Source: Trebonia sp963774945 (GTDB lineage Bacteria; Actinomycetota; Actinomycetes; Streptosporangiales; Streptosporangiaceae). From it: a stretch of DNA of 64,000 bases. Numbering within the stretch: position 1 is the stretch's first letter; the number at the start of each line of letters is the position of its first letter. The notes under the pieces are model-generated. The model was not told the origin of the DNA. It worked only from the letters and a program-made list of their open reading frames with translations, and made no database searches. Position numbers and translations under genes: made by a program. The stretch is from positions 682,001-746,000 of the forward strand of contig CAVZHA010000010.1 of assembly GCA_963774945.1 (NCBI GenBank). Direction: 5' to 3'. This document shows, piece by piece, positions 26,601 through 32,530 of this stretch.

Positions 26601-26810
26601 GATCAGGCCGGGAGAGGACCGCAGCTCCGCGTCGGGCAGGAACGGGTGGAAGAACCGGTGCAGTCCCGGTGCCTCCAGGTCCCAGTCCACGACGAGCACG
26701 CGAGCGCCGTTGGAGGCGAGAATCCAGGCCGTGTTGGCCAGGCTCATCGACCGGCCGGTACCGCCCTTGTACGAGTAGAACGTGATGATCGGGGCACCCA
26801 GGTCTGCCAC
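23697..26810 (-). CDS. KGGTGR-ATPase / SEFIR / NACHT / transmembrane fusion protein
   Basis: 1037 residues from GTG 26810. Residues 1-300 are a ParA/MinD-like ATPase: FYSYKGGTGRSMSLANTAW carries the deviant Walker A KGGTGR, where the second Lys is Arg, with VVDWDLEAPGLHRFF and DYVLIDSRTGVSDISG. Residues 342-470 are a SEFIR/TIR-like domain (RVFICYAFDSPTHFESVRDL, GIDARLDQPPAQRSPAWGER, DLVIVVASVAYGE). A NACHT-type NTPase follows, with Walker A LGPSGSGKTSAAA (575-587) and Walker B VLPIIDGLDEMPANL (648-662). About four membrane helices lie at 855-990, then LPLRVMAFLDDAYQRGVLRR and the tail YQFRNAQLQDAL common to membrane NACHT proteins. Its start is 5 bp after the FxsC stop, so both are co-translated. 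Likely a signalling or defence NTPase; function inferred. Confidence 0.85.
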   Translation of the reverse strand: MADLGAPIITFYSYKGGTGRSMSLANTAWILASNGARVLVVDWDLEAPGLHRFFHPFLPDAELRSSPGLIDFMWDFAMAALDPQVTAESGWHNAFADIQPYAMSVEYRFPGDGTIDLVPAGRQDQLYSTQVTSFDWNNFYEKLGGGGFLQALKRNMRGQYDYVLIDSRTGVSDISGICTVQMPDTLVSCFTLSTQAVDGAAAVAASVQRQRLGDQLRIFPVPMRVEDGEQDKLEASRDYARLKFGQFLWHLSDQERYWGEVEVPYKSFYAYEEILATVGDRPQQLNTILAVTERITGYLTNQRVSALGAAPSEPERRDLLKLFQREKSVPAAGAGLSSGPATRVFICYAFDSPTHFESVRDLWSLLREAGIDARLDQPPAQRSPAWGERQAAELDAADLVIVVASVAYGEASEAEVRRLLRAYLRRPGRFLAVALPDLADGEIPAFVRDTVEPLPLSALTVDGIEPLIRKINRERTAWLRAGDAPAERDTRVRALDALDPKLVTALASLRASVIRQWTSELASRRLFEPSPLDVRWALTDRYSLAADGGRAAFAGTSEDLPAVLLGQSRKRLVILGPSGSGKTSAAARLAISLCETAGPGDPAPLLFSADSWDPHDQDLRSWLAARLEDDYPGLSHDIVGRLIDADLVLPIIDGLDEMPANLRSHAIGQLDQKTLGSGLVLTSRTAEYADLARRTGRPLAGAAVAELLPISAAAAISFIRSGTMSEDRRWEPVFEAIRNDHGSPTAKALSTPLMLVLARDAYSSPATDPAELLQVANDGSLERRLFNDFIEAAYRLDRTDGQNYEAPTARRYLAFIARGMAKNHTRDIAWWQLAGPAAGRYEIPLLLAVTFVPAAALAVAAVDLFHLQRLPISAIAGTLSWGLMIPAALLSPAPRRLGRPARRLESADPRAVLRADRRAALLPPLVALVGSALTLGIIAILGYGREHLGLAGLSAAFLLLVTSALSLAYTAWGRFVIARPWLAARGHLPLRVMAFLDDAYQRGVLRRSGPFYQFRNAQLQDALASGPAVSEPRRPSE

Positions 26811-26815
26811 CAGGC

Positions 26816-28039
26816 TCAGCTCCCCGTACCGTCGACGATCGGTCTCGAGGTGGGACCCTTCTCGGTGACGCGCGCGGTCACATCGGCCCGGTTGACGATC
26901 TGCGCGCGGATCATCACCAGCACGGTACCCAGGGCCTCCTCGAACTCGCCCATTGAGCCTATGTCGTCCCGGTAAGTCGGAATGCCGGCCACGATCCAGT
27001 TTCCCAGGACCGCGAACAACTCGTCCTGCGCCTGGCTGCCATCGCTGCCCCGGCGGACCTCATGGCTCTCCCATGGCACGACCACGGCCGCGTTCCCGGA
27101 GCGAACGCTGTCGAGGCGGGCCAGCAGGCCGTTGTAGACCGCCAGCCGAGCCGTCCACGGGTCCACGATAAGGATGACCAGTTCCCGGTTATCCCTGGCC
27201 AAGTCCAGCAGTTGGAAGACGGAATCGTCGGCGAGCTTCAGGTCTGATGTCATCGAGCGCGAGCCGGCGATCACCTGCGCCCGGAGCGCGACGGTATCGG
27301 GAAAGTCTGGAAGGTAGGGACGCCAGTCCCGATAGCTCTGGCCGTAACTGTCGAGCGCGGCGCGGGCGCCGTGCATTTCCGCCTGGGTCGCGACCGCGAA
27401 GGCAAACGTCACGTGCCCTGGCCCGCTTCGCCGGTCGGCCGTCCGGCCGGCCGGGGCGGCGATTCCAGCGGGACTGACCGCGAACGCGTTCGGCTCGGAC
27501 AGCAGGTCGGTAATTTCCCGGGCGGGCGGCGGGCTCTTGGCCGCCTCCAAGATCATGAGCGTGAATCTCACCAGGAACTCCTGGTACAGGTCCCTGTTCT
27601 TGGAGAGCTGCGCAAGGTAGCGCAGACCGTACTTCCGGTAGTCGGGGTCGAACTGATCGCGCGTGTCCTCCAGGTATTCCGCGGCGGCGGGCGCGCTTTC
27701 CTGAGGCAGCCACCAAACTGGGCGGATGCCCTTAGGTGCCTGGCCGCCGCTTTCCGTAAGCTGAGCCGAGCGAGCGGCGAACGCGCCCCACTCCTGACCG
27801 CACGACCGGCTCTTGAAGAAATTCGGCGAGTAGACGGGAACGAAGACGGCGCACTTCCCGAGCGCTTCGCCGGTCGTGCGCGGCCAAAGCTCGCCGGTCG
27901 GCTGCTCGACATCGAGAAAGCCCGCCTCCTCGAGAGCGACGCCGCCCCTGGTCGCCACTTCTGTCCGCAGGTCTTGGTAAAACCGGCGCAAGTACGGATC
28001 TCCAGCGTCATCGCGCGAGTAACTGAAGAAGAAGTGCAC
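26816..28039 (-). CDS. fxsC: TIR-like protein FxsC
   Basis: 407 residues from GTG 28039, chosen because GAGG lies seven bases upstream and VHFFFSYSRDDAGDPYLRR is where the family begins. The TIR-like domain has VPVYSPNFFKSRSCGQEWGA; its Glu (about residue 83) occupies the place of the catalytic Glu of NAD-cleaving TIR domains. IRPVWWLPQESAPAAAEYL and KYGLRYLAQLSKNRDLYQEF follow. The second half, HVTFAFAVATQAEMHGAR to VILIVDPWTARLAVYNGLLA, is the FxsC C-terminal domain. FxsC normally belongs to FxSxx-COOH peptide systems; here no precursor or radical SAM gene is visible. It is the first gene of the operon with the KGGTGR/NACHT protein. Confidence 0.8.
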   Translation of the reverse strand: MHFFFSYSRDDAGDPYLRRFYQDLRTEVATRGGVALEEAGFLDVEQPTGELWPRTTGEALGKCAVFVPVYSPNFFKSRSCGQEWGAFAARSAQLTESGGQAPKGIRPVWWLPQESAPAAAEYLEDTRDQFDPDYRKYGLRYLAQLSKNRDLYQEFLVRFTLMILEAAKSPPPAREITDLLSEPNAFAVSPAGIAAPAGRTADRRSGPGHVTFAFAVATQAEMHGARAALDSYGQSYRDWRPYLPDFPDTVALRAQVIAGSRSMTSDLKLADDSVFQLLDLARDNRELVILIVDPWTARLAVYNGLLARLDSVRSGNAAVVVPWESHEVRRGSDGSQAQDELFAVLGNWIVAGIPTYRDDIGSMGEFEEALGTVLVMIRAQIVNRADVTARVTEKGPTSRPIVDGTGS

Positions 28040-28062
28040 CAGGACCTCGCCATCCGTGACGC

Positions 28063-28077
28063 ATGCTCGGGGAGCAT
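28063..28077 (-). promoter_or_regulatory. Palindrome ATGCTC-GGG-GAGCAT before fxsC
   Basis: A 15-bp perfect palindrome is centred 31 bp upstream of the fxsC start codon. It could be an operator or a 5' leader hairpin. Confidence 0.4.
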
Positions 28078-28264
28078 CGGCCGACCATAATGCCGCCAGC
28101 TCAAGACGTCGAGTACCGACGCATTTGGTGGCTCCGCTCACTTTAGCGATGATCTGGGGCCGCGCTTGAGAAGTCGCTATTGGCTCCCAGACCTTGTGGC
28201 GCCCCTGCGCCACGGAAGTTCGACCCGACCGGTCGCGCAGGGCGACGTCGTCCAACGATTGTTG

Positions 28265-28277
28265 TACAGTATCGCTA
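28265..28277 (+). promoter_or_regulatory. Leaderless promoter of the mazE-like gene
   Basis: TACAGT (28265-28270) lies six bases before the ATG at 28277 and no ribosome binding site is present, so transcription should start at the ATG. The vapB gene at 31517 has the same layout. Confidence 0.5.
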
Positions 28278-28546
28278 TGAGCGTCGGCTTCCGTCCCACC
28301 GAAGAAGATCTCCGCGTCATCGAGGCCAACCGTCGCCAGGACGAGAAGACCAGCGACGTTATCCGGCGTGCGCTGAGGCTGCTGGACCGCGAGGCGTGGG
28401 AGGAGCGTGCCCGCGCCGACATGCACCGGCTGAAGAACGAGGATTTGTCGGCCGAAGCGGACACGTGGGAGTACGACGATGACGGCAACATCCGTGTCGT
28501 CGGCACGAACGTCACGGTTCCGGCCAAGCCCGCCGATCACCAGTGA
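28277..28546 (+). CDS. mazE: MazE-like ribbon-helix-helix antitoxin
   Basis: 89 residues from ATG 28277. MSVGFRPTEEDLRVIEANRR followed by EKTSDVIRRALRLLDREAW is a ribbon-helix-helix DNA-binding domain. The acidic tail LKNEDLSAEADTWEYDDD would wrap the toxin. It overlaps the MazF gene by four bases (GTGA). It should neutralise MazF and repress the pair's own promoter. It lies divergent from fxsC with 237 bp between the start codons. Confidence 0.8.
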   Translation: MSVGFRPTEEDLRVIEANRRQDEKTSDVIRRALRLLDREAWEERARADMHRLKNEDLSAEADTWEYDDDGNIRVVGTNVTVPAKPADHQ

Positions 28547-28866
28547 TCCGCGGGGCGATTTACCCGGTCGACCTTGGCGACGCCAAGCGCGGCCACGAGC
28601 AGCGCGGCCGTCGCCTGGGGCTCGTCATCAGTCTGGAACAGGACGCCTGGTCCACGGTGACCATCCTGCCGACGTCGACCAGCGCTCAGCCGTCGGTGTT
28701 CCGGCCGGAGGTTGTCATCGCCGGACGAGAGACGAAGATCCTGATCGACCAGATCAGGACCATTGACGTCTCCTACATAGCGGGCGACCTCGTCGATTAC
28801 CTATCGCGGGATGACATGGCACAGGTCGAGCACAGCCTGTCGCGCTACTTCGGCCTGCTTCGCTGA
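28543..28866 (+). CDS. mazF: MazF family endoribonuclease toxin
   Basis: 107 residues from GTG 28543. MIRGAIYPVDLGDAKRGHEQ, RRLGLVISLEQDAWSTVTIL, PTSTSAQPSVFRPEV and KILIDQIRTIDVSYI are the PemK/MazF fold motifs, including the conserved Arg of RGxIYxVDLG and the DQIRTID strand. MazF cuts mRNA at short sequence motifs and is held inactive by MazE. The length is typical. Being paired with its antitoxin, it forms a type II toxin-antitoxin module next to the FxsC/NACHT operon. Confidence 0.92.
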   Translation: MIRGAIYPVDLGDAKRGHEQRGRRLGLVISLEQDAWSTVTILPTSTSAQPSVFRPEVVIAGRETKILIDQIRTIDVSYIAGDLVDYLSRDDMAQVEHSLSRYFGLLR

Positions 28867-29206
28867 GAATCTGACTGCCAACGGCGGCGAGGCTCTCGGC
28901 CCGGCTCCGGTCCGGGAACTCGGACTTCCGCCGCCCACTCCGCGCCGGCCGCACCGTGATCGCGAACGCTTTTATCATGGCGAAGGAAAATTATCGAATA
29001 GGTGCACAAATCCTTCGCGATAATAAAATCATTCGTCCAATGGTCATCTGAAGTCGCGCGACGCCCTCAGGCATCATGTTCAACTGAGGCTGGGCGGCAT
29101 TAGCTCGGTCTCCTATCCCGTGGGCTGGGACCGAGACGGTGAGAGTCGCTCGCGGTCCGTTCGAGATCACGGGTTTGATCTTCCCGGGCATTCTCGGCCG
29201 GGTGAC
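28867..29206. other. Gene-free region after mazF
   Basis: No gene is supported in this 340 bp. It contains an AT-rich hairpin (28971-29027) and a GGTCCGTTCGAGATC copy (29154-29168) of a motif found near other gene ends in the window. Confidence 0.5.
28971..29027. terminator. AT-rich inverted repeat, probable bidirectional terminator
   Basis: TTTATCATGGCGAAGGA (28971-28987) pairs with TCCTTCGCGATAATAAA (29011-29027) at 15 of 17 positions, with a 23-base loop that is itself AT-rich. It lies between mazF and the convergent zinc-ribbon gene. Confidence 0.55.
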
Positions 29207-29426
29207 TTAGCGGCTGGGATCGTGGGCGGGCCGGTACCAGACGGACCCGCATCCGTCGGCCCGGCAGGCGACGATCGTGTGACCGGCGCCGAGTTCGCCG
29301 CCCAGGCAGTCTGCAGGGCCTGAAGGTGACGATGATCTTGCCCGGGCCCCACGGATGCCCCTGCCCGCACGAGGCCGGGTATGGCCACCAGACCGGAAGG
29401 TCGTTCGTCAGGTTGCCGTCGTTCAT
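29207..29426 (-). pseudogene. Small zinc-ribbon protein with one inserted base
   Basis: ATG 29426 opens MNDGNLTNDLPVWWPYPASC with a following GQGHPWGPGKIIVTFRPC. Removing one base near 29312 continues as DCLGGELGAGHTIVACRADG, then CGSVWYRPAHDPSR and TAA 29207-29209. The 220-bp span is exactly one base too long, which fits a single insertion. The corrected 72-residue protein has the spaced Cys/His set of a small actinobacterial zinc ribbon (SCGQGH, PCDC, ACRADGC). Function unknown; probably nucleic-acid or partner binding. Confidence 0.55.
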
Positions 29427-29510
29427 CGGCCTATTAGAACACACGGGCCAAGTCGGCACTAGACCGGCCCGGAGAACCCAGTTGATGGCACAGCACGGAC
29501 CGGCTGGGGC

Positions 29511-30643
29511 TCAGACCGCCGCCTCGTTGATGTAGCCGGCGTGGTTGTCGGCCGCGTACATGACCCAGACCTGGCCGGGGGCGAACAGCATCCGCTTGCC
29601 GTCGGGCTGGGTGAAGGTGGTGCCGGAGTCGAGGTTCGGCCGTGACCAGTGCACGGTGAACGCGCGGCCGTTGCGGAGGATGACGGCGGTGCCTGAGCCG
29701 ACCGAGGTGGCGTACGGGGGCGGCCGCCGTACTCCTCGAACCGCGAGGTGGCGACCCGCGTGTACTGGATGATGACGGTCGAGCCGCCGAGCTGGCCGCC
29801 CTCGGCGGCCTCCCCGGGCGCGCCGTCCATCGACACCAGCCACCGCTTCGCCTTGGCGGACCAGCGGAAGGTGAACGCCGTGGACGGGTAGCGGACGGTC
29901 ATGGACGTGGCCGGCTTGCCGCCGGCCGGGAGCGGCCCGAACCGGAACCCGATGTCGCGGGCGACGCTGGCGTGCGGGGCCTCGCTCAGCAGCGTGCGCG
30001 GGTTCGCGTAGAGGTTCTCCGGCGCGGTCCGGTAGCCGACCCGGTAGTAGCCGCCGACCTGGAGCGCGTAGAGGTCGGAGATCGGCGCGCGCTCGATGAA
30101 CGGGACCAGGTGCGGGGTGGCGCCGGACCAGGCGAACGCGGGCCGTCCGAACTGGCGGAGGATGTCGAGGTCGCTCTGCCGGGCGCTGCGGACCGGGCCG
30201 ATGACCGTCGGGATGTGCGAGGAGTAGACGGCCATGAACCGGCTGAGGCCGCCCTCGACCGGGATCACGTAGATGAGGTCGGCCGACTGCAGGCCGGTCT
30301 GCGGGCGGGCGGTGACGATGTTGTCGATCTTGACCGCGAGGACCCGGCCCAGTTTCTTGACCGGCTCGCCGGTGAACGGGTCGACCAGCTGGGTCGGGCG
30401 GTGCACGGTCGGGGTCGGGGTCGGGGTGGGCTTCGGGGGGAGCGGCGCCGCCGTCAGCGCCTGCGGCCTGACCGGGGCGGCCGATCCGCCGAGGGCAAGG
30501 ACAAGCGAGACGGCGACGGCCGCGGCGACGACGGCGCTCCCGCCACCGAGGATCAGCCAGGGATGGCGGCGCAGCAGCCGATGCGACGCCAGCCGTCGCG
30601 CGCTGCGCCTGATCGCCTGGACCGCTGCGCGGCTGCTGGGCAT
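29511..30643 (-). pseudogene. DUF3048 (YerB-like) membrane-anchored protein, one frame break
   Basis: It starts at ATG 30643, which has GGGAGGG six bases upstream. Basic N-terminus, one membrane helix (WLILGGGSAVVAAAVAVSLV), a Pro/Thr linker (PPKPTPTPTPTVH), then the extracytoplasmic DUF3048 domain: LGRVLAVKIDNIVTARPQTG, ADLIYVIPVEGGLSRFMAVY, IGPVRSARQSDLDIL and FAWSGATPHL. The frame breaks near 29722; the end reads GSGTAVILRNGRAFTVHWSR, FTQPDGKRMLFAPGQVWVMY and NEAAV, stop at 29511. Corrected length is about 377 residues. YerB-like proteins are cell-envelope proteins of unknown activity. The single one-base break suggests an indel error. Confidence 0.8.
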
Positions 30644-30816
30644 GACCAGCCCTCCCGTCGATCCCACTTGCCAGTTATGGGAAAAAGGGTATGCGCGGAA
30701 CTGTGCGGAATAATGCGCTTGGCGAGTGTTGCGCCGGCCGCGGATGCGGGGTCCGGCCGGTAGGACGGCAGCTGACGCGCTCGCCGCCCATCTCGCCGGG
30801 CCGGTATTACGGCTTC

Positions 30817-31269
30817 TTACGGTTCACGGTTCCCGGTCGGGGGACGCAACACCGGGATTCCGGTCGCGGCGAAGTCGTCGCCGGTGCAGAGGACGGGGTA
30901 GCCGGTCCGCTCGGCGAGCGCGTACGTGAAGCAGTCGCAGAAGTTGAGCGCGGCCGGATGCCTTCCCTTGCCGTATCTCCGCCAGCCGCTGATCGCGCGG
31001 GCCGCGAGATCCTCATCGACGGCGACGATGTCGATCTTCGCATCGCGGAGAAACCGCTCGACGACGTCCTGCCCGGCCGGCCAGAGGCGAGCCTCGATGA
31101 CGATGCCCAGCTCGACCCGGATGGCAGCGGGCATCAGCCGGACCAGCGCGTGCTCAAGGTAGGCGGCAAGATCCCCGCTTCCCGGCTCGCCGAGGATCAC
31201 GGCCACGCACGCCGACGTGTCAACGACGAGGCTCCGGCCGCGCTCCGACTCAGTCGACGGCTGGGTCAC
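30817..31269 (-). CDS. vapC: VapC-type PIN-domain ribonuclease toxin
   Basis: 150 residues from GTG 31269, overlapping the antitoxin stop (GTGA). SLVVDTSACVAVILGEPG carries the first acidic residue of the PIN active site, MPAAIRVELGIVIEA the second, and LNFCDCFTYALAERTGYPVL with CTGDDF the remaining acidic residues. PIN toxins are Mg-dependent ribonucleases that cut tRNA or rRNA. It is encoded behind a Psk-type VapB, so the pair is a complete type II module, about 2 kb from mazEF. Confidence 0.92.
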   Translation of the reverse strand: MTQPSTESERGRSLVVDTSACVAVILGEPGSGDLAAYLEHALVRLMPAAIRVELGIVIEARLWPAGQDVVERFLRDAKIDIVAVDEDLAARAISGWRRYGKGRHPAALNFCDCFTYALAERTGYPVLCTGDDFAATGIPVLRPPTGNREP

Positions 31270-31517
31270 CTCGGCAGGCCCGCGTCGTCATAGCCGATGA
31301 TGTCCTCCGGTGCCCTCCCGTCGGCAACCCGCAGCGCCGCCACGTCCGCCGCGAGACGCGCCAACTGCGTCCGCATACCGGCGCCATGCCGGGCATGCTC
31401 GCGCTCAAGCCGCTCCTTGAGCGCGATCACGACTGCCTCCGTCAGCGTCTCGCCCGTTTCCGCGGCCAATTCCCGAGCGAGCTGGTCCGCTTCGTCGCTC
31501 TTAATGCTCAGTGCCAT
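31266..31517 (-). CDS. vapB: VapB/Psk-type antitoxin
   Basis: 83 residues from ATG 31517. MALSIKSDEADQLARELAAE followed by TGETLTEAVVIALKERLERE is the Psk_trans_fac/VapB DNA-binding segment. The C-terminal GRAPEDIIGYDDAGLPR is the toxin-binding tail seen in Rv0623-like antitoxins. No ribosome binding site is present; TATACT six bases before the ATG indicates a leaderless mRNA. It is the partner of the PIN toxin that follows. Confidence 0.9.
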   Translation of the reverse strand: MALSIKSDEADQLARELAAETGETLTEAVVIALKERLEREHARHGAGMRTQLARLAADVAALRVADGRAPEDIIGYDDAGLPR

Positions 31518-31552
31518 AGTAGAAGTATAGATCGTTAGGCGGATTTCTACCA
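31518..31552 (-). promoter_or_regulatory. Leaderless vapBC promoter
   Basis: On the minus strand TGGTAG (31552-31547), 17 bases, TATACT (31529-31524), six bases, then ATG at 31517. The -10 is near consensus, the -35 weak. Confidence 0.6.
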
Positions 31553-31630
31553 CGACGAAGACTCTCATCTGCCCTACCTGCAGCGGCGCAGCGAGGATCA
31601 CCGGCCACAGCGGGGCCGGCAGCGGGCGGG

Positions 31631-32374
31631 TCAGCGGCGCAGTTCCGCCGCCGCCGCGTGCAGGGCGTGCACGGCGTCGGCGACCAGGGCGTCGGTCATC
31701 CGGACGGCCGGGCCCGAGACCGAGACGGCCATCGGGGTCGCGCCCGGCAGTCCGACGGCGACGCACCGGACGCCGACCTCCATCTCGCCCTCGTCGAGGG
31801 CGTGGCCGCGGTCGCGGATGAGCGCGATCTCGGTCCGCAGGGCGGCGCCGTCGGTGATGGTGGCGGGGGTCTGGGCGGTCAGCGGCGCGGCGGCGATCAG
31901 CCGGCTGGCGGCGGCGGGTTCTGCGGCCGCAAGCAGCGCCTTCCCGACGCCGGTGCAGTGCAGCTCGACCCGGTTGCCGACCTCGGTGAAGGTCCGCATG
32001 GTGTGCCTGCCCGGGGCCTGGGCCACGTACTCGGCCCGGCCCTGAGTCAGCACCGCGAGGTTGGCCGACTCGCCGGTCAGCTCGGCCAGCCCGCGCAGCA
32101 CCGGCAGCGCGCGCTCGCCGAGCAGGGCGTGCGCGTCGGCGCCGAGGGGGACGAGCCGGGAGCCGAGGCTGTAGCGGTGGTCGGGCGTGTGCCGTAGGTA
32201 GCCGCGGTCGGCCAGCGTGCCCGCGATCCGGTGCAGGGTCGGCGCGGGCAGGCCGCACGCCGCCGCCAGCTCGCCCAGGCTGGCGGTGCCCCCGGCCGCG
32301 GCCAGCGCCTCGAGCACGTCGAGCGCCCGGCGGACCGACTGCACACCGCCCTCGGCCGCCCTTGCCTCCGCCAC
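31631..32374 (-). CDS. IclR family transcriptional regulator
   Basis: 247 residues from GTG 32374, preceded by a G-rich Shine-Dalgarno-like stretch. HTH: VQSVRRALDVLEALAAAGGT, LGELAAACGLPAPTLHRIAG with the wing GYLRHTPDHRYSLGSRL. Effector domain: ESANLAVLTQGRAEYVAQAP, LHCTGVGKALLAA and DEGEMEVGVRCVAVGLPG, which carries the conserved Glu and Cys. It is divergent from malate synthase G with a perfect 25-bp palindrome between them, so it very likely controls glyoxylate (or allantoin/glycolate) metabolism through glcB. Confidence 0.9.
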   Translation of the reverse strand: MAEARAAEGGVQSVRRALDVLEALAAAGGTASLGELAAACGLPAPTLHRIAGTLADRGYLRHTPDHRYSLGSRLVPLGADAHALLGERALPVLRGLAELTGESANLAVLTQGRAEYVAQAPGRHTMRTFTEVGNRVELHCTGVGKALLAAAEPAAASRLIAAAPLTAQTPATITDGAALRTEIALIRDRGHALDEGEMEVGVRCVAVGLPGATPMAVSVSGPAVRMTDALVADAVHALHAAAAELRR

Positions 32375-32469
32375 CTCGCGCCCCCCGTCACCTGTGCCTG
32401 GTGAGACCCCTGGCCTTGACGCTGGCGGGCGCTGAAGCCTAAGGTTCAAGAATATTTCATCATGCGGTT

Positions 32470-32494
32470 TGAAATTCCGCAATACGGAATTTCA
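32470..32494. promoter_or_regulatory. IclR operator TGAAATTCCG-N5-CGGAATTTCA
   Basis: A perfect palindrome with 10-bp arms lies between the divergent IclR gene (95 bp upstream of its start) and glcB (36 bp upstream of its start). Form and position fit an IclR-family dimer-of-dimers site. Confidence 0.8.
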
Positions 32495-32530
32495 CCAAGG
32501 CAACCTGACGTCCGAGACTGAGGAGTCACC

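Noticed and set aside
23697..28866. Complete FxSxx-COOH RiPP system
   Set aside because: No precursor gene ending in F-x-S-x-x and no radical SAM gene were seen near FxsC; only the FxsC and KGGTGR parts are present.
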